Below, piece after piece: positions 44,588 to 56,845 of a DNA stretch of 64,000 nucleotides. The notes under the pieces are model-generated. The model saw only the letters and a list, made by a program, of their open reading frames with translations. It made no database searches and was not told where the DNA came from. The stretch lies in assembly GCF_014633365.1 (NCBI RefSeq), contig NC_068340.1:34360328-34424327 (forward strand). Direction: 5' to 3'. The stretch comes from Diospyros lotus (lineage: Eukaryota; Streptophyta; Magnoliopsida; Ericales; Ebenaceae). How positions within the stretch are numbered: position 1 is the first letter of the stretch; every line of letters starts with the position of its first letter. Both the position numbers and the translations under genes were made by a program.

Positions 44588-47500
44588 AAGGTTACATTTA
44601 AAAATATAATGTTAATCGTCAGAATATCATTCTCACTTAAATTATATTATTTTAAAATAATGGACAAATGTCGTGTCTAGCCATGAGATAAGGTAAGTCA
44701 GTTGAGGTGTGGTAAGCTAAATAAAGATAGAAGTGAGTCTAATTAGATAAAAGTTATCAAGTTGAAGTGAGTTTTAATTATAACCAATTGGTAAAATGCT
44801 GAAGTTGAGTTAAATTAGAATGTTAAATAATTAAAAATTACATAAAACTGATAATTATATATAAATATATTAAAACTAAATTACATATAAAAATTAATCA
44901 TATATGTGTATAACTTATGATTACAAAAATGTTGTAATATGCCCTATACAAGGTTTCCTCCAAAGGGCCTCAAAGGGAGTTCTCCCGAATAAATTAATTC
45001 AAGCTCGAAAGAATGCCTTATCCCAAAAAGGGTATTTAGAAACCTCGTTCCCTCAAGAATTGAGTAGCCTTCCAAAGATACTAGTTTTCTCAAATACTTA
45101 CTTAGTCTTTCAAAGAGCTTTCAATAACTAACTTTCTCGTAAGCTTGCCCACCAAGGTCCTCTCGAAACCTAATCCATGAACAATGGGGCACCCTCACTC
45201 GAATAGTAGTGCCATGTGTTTTTGTGTGTGTGTGTGTCACGTGTCCTTATTGTTTTAAGGGTATAAACACCTGTAACCCTTCCCCACATGTTTTTTGATT
45301 GTTTATTAGCTTGTAGTTCGAAAGACCTTCAACTTTCTTGAAGACTCATTCAGAATACCTTTTCACACAACTCCTCCCTTGGATTCCTTTCGGCTTCTCA
45401 CACCCAAATACCCTTTTCTTTTCCAAGCCACCATTTTATGTGACCCCTTTTGAGTAACACATTTTAAGCAGACATTGTTCTTTCGCTTAGTTTCGTCAAC
45501 TTTTACTAAGTTTTTCCGAAACAAACAAATTTCAATTATTGTATTCTGACAACAACAAAAATATATTATTTAATAATTTTATTTTATTAAAATATTTATA
45601 AGTAATATGAAAATAAATATATTTTTAAATATATATGATTGTATGAATAAAAATCCTCTTTTGACGCACACAAAATCGAGGGACATGGCGTTTGCATGTT
45701 CAGATCCCAAAAAAAATCATACTCATGATAGAGATTTCACCCTTAGTCAATCCACTAATATGAGAGACAATAAATTTACAGAGAAAATATAAGAAATCAA
45801 AACCAGCAATCAGATCAAGAAGATGATACAAATGCAACACTTACATCAAACAAGCGATTCCTGCATTCTCAATACAATATTCTATAGATCTCTCACACTC
45901 AATCCCATGAAAATCAATAAAAAGATAAATACCTTTGAAAGATTAGGATTCAACAATGATTCTTTCTCTCATCTTTTGTTTTTGTTCATTAAATAATCTC
46001 TTTGCTTGCATTTCACTTTGCTTTATATACAAAAGGGCAAACGTTGACAACAGCTTAATTAAGGGTTTCAAAGAGAATATCAATGGCTTAGAGATTATAA
46101 GTCATTCAACATAATAATATAAAATGCCACATATTATATACCATAAAAATGAAATACGAATAAAATTCATGTATACGTGTTATTCGAAAATATCCTTATG
46201 TATCTTACTTAAAAAAATAAAAAATAATTACACTAACAATATTTGAACTAATGACCTTAGAATAGTAGTTGATTTTTTTTAAACAAATTTTCATCCACAG
46301 GAATGATCATTTATTAAAATCTTACTTTAAAAAATTAAAATATAAATTATAATTGTTAAATTTTATTCAAAGTGAATTCTCCCTAGATACATCTATTACA
46401 TCTATTCAATTAAATTCTGGATCGAGCTCGAATATATGGATTGTGCTAAAGATCTAAAAAAAACCCATTTTCATTTTTTTTTTAATAAATTTGTATTTAA
46501 ATTTTTTGTTTACACGTACGTACAAGGACACATCAAAGGGAGGGCTGACATGGGAATAGCTTCTTAAAGAAGCCAAAGTCAAAAGAAATTGAAGGGACGA
46601 TTGAGGGAGGAGCAGGTGGGAATGGGCAGAGAGAGGCCCATGGCACGGCGGCCGCATGATGGCATGACAGTTTTGTGCCCACCCCCGCATGATGGCATGA
46701 AACCACCCCCCCCCCCCCCCCCCCAACCAAATATCCGCCGGTCTAATTGGCATGAGAAAAAAAAAATATTAAAGCAAAAATTATATAATTTAATAATTAC
46801 AACAAATAAATATCACAATAAAAAAATAAAAAATAAATAAAATAATTATGTTACAATCATGAGAATACAACAAAAGAATTACAAATTTTGAAAGACTTCC
46901 TTATACACTACATTTGTCATCGAATTCGTTGGTCGTCCGTCTTTAATTATTTGATTGAAGATGTTTCTCACTCTATTTGCTATGATTTTTATATTGTGTA
47001 TGTTATCAAATTATAGCTGAATTATGACAAATTCTTGTGCAATACGTTGTTGAAATGAATAATTTGTATAATGAAAAAAAAAAGAATGTAGTTAGAAATG
47101 TACTTAAAAATGTTAAACACCCACTATAAATTAGTGGACTAAAAAATCATGCACAGATAAATAGAAGTGAAAGAATATAAAAAATGAATAAATAAATAAG
47201 TGTGAATCAGTAAAAAAAGAAAAAATACTAAATAATAAAAGAAAACAAAAACATGTAGATCAAACAAATTATCTAGACATAAATCCAATAACAACCAAAA
47301 TATTTAGAAATAAAAAATTAGCAAACCAAGTGTGCCTTGCATAAAAAATTACAATAAAAGCCAATAAATAAAATTCAGCGACAGTTAACAAAACAACCTC
47401 AAAAGTTTTATAGGAATAGGTCATAAAAAAAAAATATATATTGTAATCCAAAATCAATCAGATAAACTTTTTTCAATCATCGATCGAATCTTCTTAGTTG

Positions 47501-48072
47501 CATTAGTCGACAAATTGCCAATAAGAGCCCTATTGGGAGAACACCCTTCTTGGTTTTCCAATGTATCTGATAACTCAAGACTCGATTTTAGCGACGTAGT
47601 AACCTCATCATTAGATAAAGAAAACTATAATATAATGTCATTGATTAGAACTTATGACATACATATTAAGAACTCCCAAACTTATTTTACAAATATAGAT
47701 ATTAAATTTTGAAAATTAATGAAACACATTTTCCTTCTCAATTTCGATATTTTCAATATTTGAATAAAGATCACACTTTTGTTGTTAAGAAATGTGGGCA
47801 TCACGCATTAGAACATGTTTTAGCATATAGTAATTCTTAACACATTGCAAACCTTAAACACTATACTAACATGATTTGCTTATAACATACTCATGCACTT
47901 AGAGATCAAATTAGGGTTAACTGCCAACTTCATCACACTAAAAACTTAACTATGTTTGCAAATATTCTCAACTCGAACTTGCACCCTAAACAAAATTTCT
48001 TTCTCTTCAATGACTCAAACTCAATCGAGATACCTTTTTCATTCCCTTTGTAATAGTCCACTTATTCAGGGC
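44588..48072. other. AT-rich intergenic stretch
   Basis: Contains a (TG)n run at 45,220-45,236 and a C-run at 46,707-46,724. A segment at 44,930-45,550 has the look of an old LTR but no demonstrable partner or target duplication. No gene is supported. Confidence 0.35.
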
Positions 48073-50701
48073 GTGTTATGCCTTAGGAAATTTGGTTTAT
48101 TTTTTTATATATATATATATTTTTTTATCTTTACATTATCCCGAAATTCCCTAAGACCTTATCTAGTGCGAGATATCTACACTAGAAATAAATACAAAGC
48201 GGAAGCTGAATCGAACCTGCTCATATAATAATAACTAGACATGACATTCATTACAAAGTTAATTTATAAGCGTCTGACAATAAATACAATGTACATAATT
48301 CTTAGACTACTAACATAACATGGTACATTTACTCGCTTTTCGACGTCTCGCGTCACCACATATCACCAATTTCGGAATCATCTCTGCAAGTCCCGACTGG
48401 AACGTTGAATGTTCCAGGGGCGAACCCAAGTTAGATGATGAACCATCTAAGTAAGGGTACATAATGCTATGTTATGAGTGTATGCAATGTCTTTCATCGT
48501 AGGTGTCAACTGCACCCCTCATGCTACCTACCATTTTAGCGGCCACCTCTTTCGAAGCCGGGGTGTATGGGTGCACCCTTGGTAAGGCAGCGGCGCCAGT
48601 TCGTACTCCCTACGGCCTTATATGCGTGTGATCGATGATATCAACGTGTATTTATGCATTTTATAGTCATGTATGCAGTCTACGTGATGGATACATCTCA
48701 CGGCATGTCAATATGATGAAAACATTTTCGAGAAAGTACCACTTACCTTCTATAGCTTATTGGGCTACCTCGATATCCGTGTCTTGCCTCGTGCATCGCC
48801 TCGATTTGCGTGCCAACTTCAAAATTTGCACAAGTCTCTTCAACTTCAACCTCAAAGTACCCTAATCACCATAATTATTTAAATAAACATTAAAACATAT
48901 TTTTCCATAATTTCTAGCATTTTCTATCATTTTTTGTCTATTTCTTCTTAATTTTCCTTAATAAATCCAAACTAAATATTTCTAAAAATATGTTTTCAAA
49001 TATTCCACTACGACAATTCATAAAATAATATTCTAGAATTTTTGAAATCTTTTAAGGATTTTACTCACCTTAACTTAGCATCTCAGATTTTCTCGGTATG
49101 CGTGCCGTATTCTCGAAAAACGTGCTCGGGCCATTTTTCTTGCCAAAATCTTCGGGATATTGCTGGGACCTAATTTCCTACTTTTCGGGAATTTTCTAGG
49201 ATTTTTCCTATATTTTCTCTATTTTCTTTTTTTTTCTTTCTTTTTCTTTTCTTTTCTTTTCCTTTTTTTCTTTTATTTTTTTTCCTTACTTCTTCTTCAA
49301 CCTCCCGCTCCCCTGCTCCGCGCACTATTCCCTCTTTTCTTTTCTTCTTCCTTCTCTTCCTCATCTTCTTCTTCTTCTTCTTCTTCTTCTTCTTTTCTTC
49401 TTCTTCTTCCTTCCTTCCGTCCTTCCCCTGCAACTCCTCTGCTCGTTCTTCTTCTTCGTGACAGCCATGCCCGCGCACGGCCTCGCTCCGTCGGCCATCA
49501 CTATTGCCCCAACGGCCACCGCCGATGCTGTCGGCTGCTCCACGCTGGCCTCCGCGAGCCGTCATTGCTGCCGCACCTTGCTGCCATTATCGTGGTAGCT
49601 GCTCCAGCTCGGTGAGCTCGCGGCCATGGCTGCCATGGCCGCGAGTTTGCTGTTTCCAGACGCCTCTCGAGCCTCCATTGCCGTCTTCGGCCTTGCCGAC
49701 CACTGCCAAGGGCACCATCAACAGCCGTCCTTGCCTCCTCGCAAGCTTGCCCTGCTTCGCGACCAGCTCACTGTCGCGGCTGCCATAGCCACGACCCACC
49801 TTCTTCTAGCTCTCTCTCTCTCTCTCTCTCTCTCATTGCCCAGCCCGAACTCGATCTCTCCCTCTCGGCCCTCGCTCTTTCTTTCCCTGATTCCCACTTT
49901 CTTGCTGCTTTAAATTTGGGCCAAATGCATCTCAATTTATAGGCAGTGGCTTCACTGTTACAAGCTTGCCCACCACGCACATCATTTAATATGAAAATCT
50001 CCACAGATTTTGCTGCGATATTCTTAAATCTTGCTGCCACAATCTCCCTATTTTGCGGCCAAAATCTCGGCTATTAAAGCTTCACAGAAGCTTCGCGAAG
50101 CCATTACATTTGCAGCATGGGCAGCCTCACACCGCGCACAGCTCGTTTTATATACATATATATATAATCCTATATTATATAATAAAATTATATATTAAAA
50201 TTCTAAAAATTCATTTCCATTTCACTTAAATAATTATCTAATTGTAACTATGCCCTTAATTATCGAATTTATTTGCATTACAATACTGAAAATGCAAGAT
50301 TAATAATCCAATTCTTAGTTAAAAAGGACGATTTTGCCCCAGTGACCTTACCGGGCTATTGTTTCATCCCCAAACTACTGAAGGGTTGATCGTTATGCAA
50401 AACCGAAGCCCTCCTAGGGTTCCGTTGATTTTTTGAGAGTCTCCTACAACGATTCGGTTTTACAGCCTAAATGATAGCTGTATTTTAGCTGTACCGAAAA
50501 CTATTCCGAATTTGATTTCTTTCGCCACCATAAATCTTAACTTGGAACGCATATCGAGACTATATCATTTTTCTTAGACAATTTCACTCCGAGGCATTCC
50601 TTGTAGTTGATTTGGTACCTAAAATTGCAATAAAATCCATTTTTCGGTATTCTAAACTTATTAAAATTACGTGGCAGCCTTATCTAAACATGGGGTATTA
50701 C
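48073..50701 (-). mobile_element. Probable long solo LTR of a gypsy (Tekay/Del-type) element
   Basis: Read on the minus strand it begins TGTAATACCCCATG, a common start of long gypsy LTRs, and ends GGCATAACA. The length of 2.6 kb suits that group. Composition differs from the flanks: a T/C-rich tract at 49,200-49,450, a GC-rich part at 49,450-49,800 and a (CT)n run at 49,806-49,834. No second LTR, no internal region and no matching target duplication were found, so this is tentative. Open frames inside are low-complexity. Confidence 0.4.
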
Positions 50702-52394
50702 ACCCTTGCTGAAACAACAAAAGAACTTTGTTTTAATGCAAAAAAAATCAAGCACATGTTTGGGGGAAAATTTGTACACATTTACCAATACCTTACGCAA
50801 CTCATCATTTACATCGACCATAGTTTTCTCAAACAATTCCACACTCACGGTCTCATACCAAAAAGGTTGCATTGCTGCTTGAACCTGGCGTAAAATAAAA
50901 TTCAATTAAACGCATGGTACATTTGTTAGTACTCCTTCATCATGGTAAAAAAAACTTGAAACATGACAATTGAATGTAAATGACATTTCATAACCCGTCT
51001 TATCGTAGCAGTCACAATGCTTATAGTATAACTTTTTCTCAACAGAGTTAACTTTCTTAGGATATTTTTTGCAACGTAAATAGCACCATTCTCGATCAGT
51101 TTCAACCGCAACAATGGTGGCAAGTATCTAGAAACTTCCAAGCTAGGAAATAAAAAAAAAATACATTTAAAAATTTTGAGGAGGGAAAGAAGTCAATGCA
51201 CAAATTAAGCTATCAAAGACAAGGCAATATAAATCCAACATAGGCTACTGTCCCAGTCTCAATCAGTTGATTAATTATTTTTATGACTTCATTCCCACTA
51301 GCAAGCTAATCAGTAATAGTGTAGACTGATGATGAAGATAGATGATTAATTCTTTAGGAGCTACCATCCTTCTCAACATTTAACCTTACGTCCATTTAAA
51401 AAAAGCAAACATGAATTATCCACTTAGCTGTTATTATTTATTTTCTTTTCATACCAAAACAAAAAATATTTGTCATTAGAGAAGTCTTTTATAATAGAAA
51501 TAGAATATACTTTTTATGAAATTCATTGATCTTGTCAATCGACACATTCACCACTACCTTAGTTATGTGAAAGGTATTACAAACTCTTATAATCTTTGCA
51601 ATAAAAAATGTGATTTTTTAATGCACTTGAAAATCATAAAAAAACCAAATCAACAAAAATAATCTGTAGAGATAAAAGTATAAAGACCATTATATTTTTT
51701 CACACAACATAGTTGCATAATAAATACAACTAGTTCTCCATTAACAATATCTAAATGGGAACTCATCTTACATAAGTAGTCATCCCATAAGGTACATGGT
51801 AGCCGATTCCTCCTATAAGATAAAAATAACTTAGATTAAGGAACATAAAATACTAGAAAAAAATAATTAAATTGACCAGAACAAAACAATTAGACGGAGA
51901 TCTAACTCAAAATCCTGAACCACAATATTAATTAAATTAGTCTTTTGTCCAGATATTTCCTTAGTCTTAAGGTTCTCTTAGGCAACGACTTCACCAATTA
52001 GGTTTGGTAACAAAAGAAAAAAAGACGTATCATCAATAATTAAACGAATGATCACACATAAAATAGATTAAGATAATTCCTATAGTAAAATAACTGTCGA
52101 AGCCTACCAAATAACTCAATATTATTTTTTTTTAGTCAATGCAAGGATTTCCTTAAAAGGCTTGAACATGTATATCTGATTAGGAAATTTGTCATCAAAA
52201 AATTTAGTAACTTGTGTATTGTTTTGGAAAAATATTCTGTATTTACGAGTTATCGTCTTGAACAACATGCTATTTGAGGCAACAACGAAGCTACGCACAG
52301 CATATAGATTTCCTTCCTTGAGCAATGGCTTGAAAGTTTGAATCAAAGCTTGCCTAATAGTGGCGTGAATCCCCCCACCTTGCAAAAAAACCAT
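50684..52394 (-). pseudogene. Decayed RPA1-like single-strand DNA-binding protein
   Basis: 52394-52122 encodes an OB-fold start (GGGIHATIRQALIQTFKPLL, then EGNLYAVRSFVVA) typical of plant RPA 70-kDa subunit-like proteins. 51,120-51,020 encodes the zinc-ribbon region (VAVETDREWCYLRCKKYPKK, then YYKHC), with one zinc-binding Cys replaced by Tyr. 50,900-50,790 has VQAAMQ and VELFEKTMVDV, from the last OB-fold. The parts are in order but in different frames with missing sections. Such copies are often carried by Helitrons; no Helitron helicase or ends were found here. Confidence 0.6.
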
Positions 52395-52399
52395 ACATT

Positions 52400-53960
52400 A
52401 AGGAATTTTGTGGATAATAGAAACATTAATTAACAAATGAAAAGGTAAACAATAACTTAAAATCTAACTAAACCATTTAAAAAATTTAAAACAAAATCCA
52501 CACGAAAACATGCAAAAACATAAATTGCACTAAATACTAAATAAAAAAAATAGAAGATTAGCGAACAACTTAAAGCACACATCTTGAACCCGAAAGAGCA
52601 TCCGAAAATGGGGGCTTAAAACTAATTGACAGAATTTGTAGAATTAAATAAAGCAATAGTAACACACATGTATCAAAAAAACAACAGTAATATCTAGAAA
52701 CTAAATAAAGTAGAAAAAAAAAGGCTATCGAACAACTAAAACCACAAAATCCATAGCCAAAGGAATGTAAGAAAACAATAAATAAATAATACTAATCTAT
52801 ATGAAATAAAGACTAAGCAACAGAATCTATAAAAATTAAAGAAAATATTCTGTAAAGTAAAAAATTAAAGAACATATTTTGTAATACATATGTATCAAAG
52901 TAAACAACACTAATGTATAGAAATTTTTGAAAAAAATTACAAAAAATATTTTGTAATACAAAAAACAACACTAATCCACACAAAATAAATAAAAAAATTT
53001 ACAGAAACAATTAAGAGCACACATACAAAACACGAAAAATATTTAAAGGGAAAAACATAAAATATTTTGTAATACAAAAAACAACACTAATCCACACAAA
53101 ATAAAAAACAAATACAGAAATGATTAAAAGCACACATGCAGAACACGAAAAATATTTAAAAAGAAAAAAAAACTAAAATAACATGTATTCAAATAAAAAA
53201 ACACAAAAAATATAAAAATTGGACGATAACAGAAAATTAAAATAATAAAAGAAAGCTTAAAATAACTAAAGAAAGCAAACAACACTAATGTACACAAAAT
53301 AATTTTAAAAAAAATGAATAATTAAAAGCACATAACTTTATCCCAAAATCATGTAAAAAATAAACCTAAATTAACATGTAATACAATAAGCAATGCGTAA
53401 AAAAATACAAAAGTTACACAATAACAGAAAAAAAAAGAATAAATGATAACCAACCTCTTTATTCTGAAATATGCATTCAAGGTTATACGTTTTTTTTTTT
53501 ATTTTCACGTGCAGTTGTCTCATATGTGCGTATCACACGAACCCTCAAGGCTTAGTTTTTCTTAATTGCATTCACATCCCTCACTTGATAGAATAGTGGT
53601 GTTATGTTACACCCGAAGACCAAATTGGGTAAAAAAAATACGGTTAAAATTTACTGAATAAAAGAAAAGAAGAAGGGAAAATTTGAGAAGAAAAATTGAG
53701 GAAGGAGAAGAGAGGAAATGAAAGGGTTGAACAGGAATTGAGGGGAATAAGAGAGATATATATTTGCTTTTTTTTTATTAATTTTTTTCCTTCAAATTCT
53801 CCTATTTTTCTCAATTTATCAAATCACATGCCACTATTAAGTTTTTATTTTTCTCACGTTTTGCCACACAATCTGAATCTTACTCACTTAACATAATTTT
53901 CAAAACATAAATTTAATTTGTATTTAATTTCCCCAAGTCCAACATATAGCACATCTTAGG
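52400..53960. repeat. A-rich low-complexity stretch with 118-bp repeats
   Basis: AATATTTTGTAATACAAAAA with the following CAACACTAATCCACAC occurs near 52,944 and again near 53,062, giving a period of about 118 bp. The rest is A-rich with no gene signature. Confidence 0.5.
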
Positions 53961-55080
53961 AGTAGACTAATGGGAAAAATGAGAATTAAATAAATGATAA
54001 TAATCAATTAAGTTGAAAAATAAAATCATGATATTTAAAATTATAAAAAATAAATTTAAATTAATTAAATTGTATGTAAAATAAAGATAATTTAAATAAT
54101 CAATTAATTGTATAAATGATAATAATCAAAATTTTAAAATTAATTATTCATACATGACTTTACATATTTATTCTAGCAATCAATTATCACATTTAAAACA
54201 GATTAAATTTTTAAGGAAGTAACAAAAAAAATAAAAAATAAAATTTTAACATTTAAGTTATATATAAAATTATAATATTTAAAATTATAAGAAACTAAAT
54301 TTAAATTAATTAAACTATATATAAAATAAAAATAATTTAAATAATCAATTAATTATATAAATGATAATAATCAAATTTTCAAAATTGATTATCCATATAT
54401 GACTTTACATATTTCTCCTGGCAATCAATTATCACATTTAAAACAGGTCACATTTTTAAGAAGTAACAAAAAAAAATAATAAAGTTGAAAAATAAAATTA
54501 TAACATTTAAGTTATATATAAAATTATAACTTTAAAAATATACAAAATAAATTTAAATTAATTAAACTATATATAAAATAAGGATAATTTAAATAATCAA
54601 TTAATTATATAAATGATAATAATCAAATTTTTAAAATTGATTATCTATACATGACTTTACATATTTCTCCTGAGAATCAATTACCATATTTAAGACAGAT
54701 CAAATTTTTAAGAAAGCAACAAAAAAAGAAAAAAGTTAAAAAATAAAATCATAACATTTAAGTTATATATAAAATTATAAGAAAATAAATTTAAATTAAT
54801 TAAACTATATATAAAATAAAGATAATTTAAATAAATAAATAATTATATAAATAATAATAATCAAAATTTTAAAATTGATTATCGATACATGACTTTATAT
54901 ATTCCTCATAGAAATCAATTATCATATTTAAGACAGGTCACATTTTTAAGAAAGCAAGAAAAAAATAAAGTTAAAAAATAAAATTATAACATTTAATTTA
55001 TATATAAAATTATAACATTTAAAATTATAAAAAATAAAATTTAATTAATTAAACTATATATAAAATAAAGATAAAATAAA
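53960..55080. repeat. AT-rich tandem array, about 245-bp unit
   Basis: The marker ATGACTTTACATATTT and the block AAATTAATTAAACTATATAT recur with spacing of roughly 240-250 bp (markers near 54,154, 54,398, 54,650 and 54,889), giving more than four units. Units differ by small indels. No coding capacity is seen. Confidence 0.75.
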
Positions 55081-55724
55081 AAAATTACTTTTATTTTTTA
55101 AAAAAATTTACTTGGCGGTCAATTTTACCTGATATCTCAAGATTTCTCTCGATTTAAAAAAATCTCATTTTTAGGTAATTTTTTTCAATTAAAATTTTAT
55201 ATTAATATTTAAAAAATAATAATATAGATTAGATCTTGGCTCTACATTGATGCATGCTTATACATTCTCCAAACACTATTCAATTATGAAAAAAACTATC
55301 TACATGTTCCAAGAATTACACATTTTTCACAAATCTATACTTAATTAATGATCTATAAAAATTTTATTTCGAAAAAATAAAAAAATATAATAAAATATCA
55401 AAATAGTAACTGAAAATGGGCAAGAAAAAGATTTGACGGCTGTTTTATTATAATATATATATAGATGTAGTGTTTGTAAGATCATGCAATGAAGTAAAAT
55501 TTATTTTAATTATTATAAAAAATAAAATTAAAATATATATAAAATATACTATTTCAAACCCAACCCGAAACTTAATCTCACCAAAATTATGAGGTTAAAT
55601 AAACTTAAAAACTTCCCTCACTTTCCTATTGAATTAGATGAATTTGAGTTTTACAAATATAAAATTTGTGTGTTCAACAATAAACACATATCAACCATTT
55701 CTCGACTCAAGACTATGTAGGGCT

Positions 55725-55930
55725 TGCCTGAGGGTATAACTCAAATGACAAAGGATAGGCCATGATATGTCGATATCATCCCAGTGAGTCGCGTATTCGA
55801 ACCTTGGCTTTCGCAAAATCATCCCGTGACTTACCTCATCCAACAAAATCAAAGGATTGAGCGCACCCTCGCAAGGAATAATCATCGACCCAAGACTAAG
55901 TAGACCCTAACTTAGATATTGGGATGGTGT
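55725..55930 (+). mobile_element. Candidate tRNA-derived SINE
   Basis: GGTATAACTCAAATGAC resembles a pol III box A region, and about 55 bp later GTATTCGAACC resembles box B. The element is flanked by the related sequences CAAGACTATGTAGGGC and CAAGACTAAGTAGACC. No poly(A) or T-rich tail is obvious. Confidence 0.4.
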
Positions 55931-56845
55931 TGATAAAAAATTTGATATCTTTTACAAAAATAAATATACACAGCATTTAAAGATTATAATCTTTTAAAGC
56001 TACCTTATTTAAGTTTGATATCTCAAAAGGATTGTTCTTTTATTTTATGAAAATAAAATCATATGCAGTGGAACTTAGTATTTCGATTTTGAAGTTCAAA
56101 CTGAGTTTATCACCTAATGTAATATTAAAATATTTCATAAATATTACTTAGCACTATTATTATTGAGATTTGGTTTAAAAAACTGACTACCCCATATTTG
56201 CAATTAATCTAAAATTGACCCATCATTTTAAAATTGTTTAAACTGGCTATGATCGTCATCATTTGAAAGAGAGAAATTCATAAATAACCTAAAAAAAATT
56301 TAAAAAATTATTTTTAACCACTTTCTAGTAAAAAAAGTTTCTGACAAATCAAACAAACTAATTGCACTCTATATCCACTTTTATATGAAATGCCTAAAAT
56401 ACCCTTAATGAGATTTTAAATTAGAAAGCCCACATTGTCCTTATCTTCATTTACTAAAATACCCTTGCCTTTTTTATATTGCCTTTCTCATCTCTCTCAT
56501 CTTCCAACGTTCACAGTACTCTCTTTCTCTCCATTATCAAACCATCCAAACTCAGTCATTTATTATACATTCAATTGTTTTGCTTGTTGGGTCATTTAAC
56601 AATCTTCATCAATCACAGTGATCTCATTGAAATCTCATTAAACAATATTCTTTCTCTCTAACAAACAATTTCACTGACTGAATCTCTAAGGATTGATTTT
56701 ATTTCTATTTGTTTTGTTTTGTGATCACATTGCTTATAAAGGCTGTGTAGTATGTTTATGGTTGTAAATAAAACAAATTTTGATAGATATTATTCCAGAT
56801 CTATATTGATTTTCATGAAAAAATAATTTTTCAAAACTGCACAAC
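55931..56845. other. Spacer before the satellite, no gene seen
   Basis: AT-rich. A pyrimidine-rich patch lies at 56,470-56,680. Nothing recognisable. Confidence 0.4.

Noticed and set aside
44930..45550. Possible solo LTR
   Set aside because: TG...CA-like ends can be proposed, but no partner LTR, primer site or target duplication was found.
46700..46730. C-run as a functional G-quadruplex
   Set aside because: A single homopolymer without spaced G-tracts; more likely a simple repeat or assembly artefact.
49160..49940. Several overlapping frames rich in Phe/Ser/Arg/Ala
   Set aside because: They come from pyrimidine tracts and a GC-rich block inside a probable LTR; low complexity in every frame.
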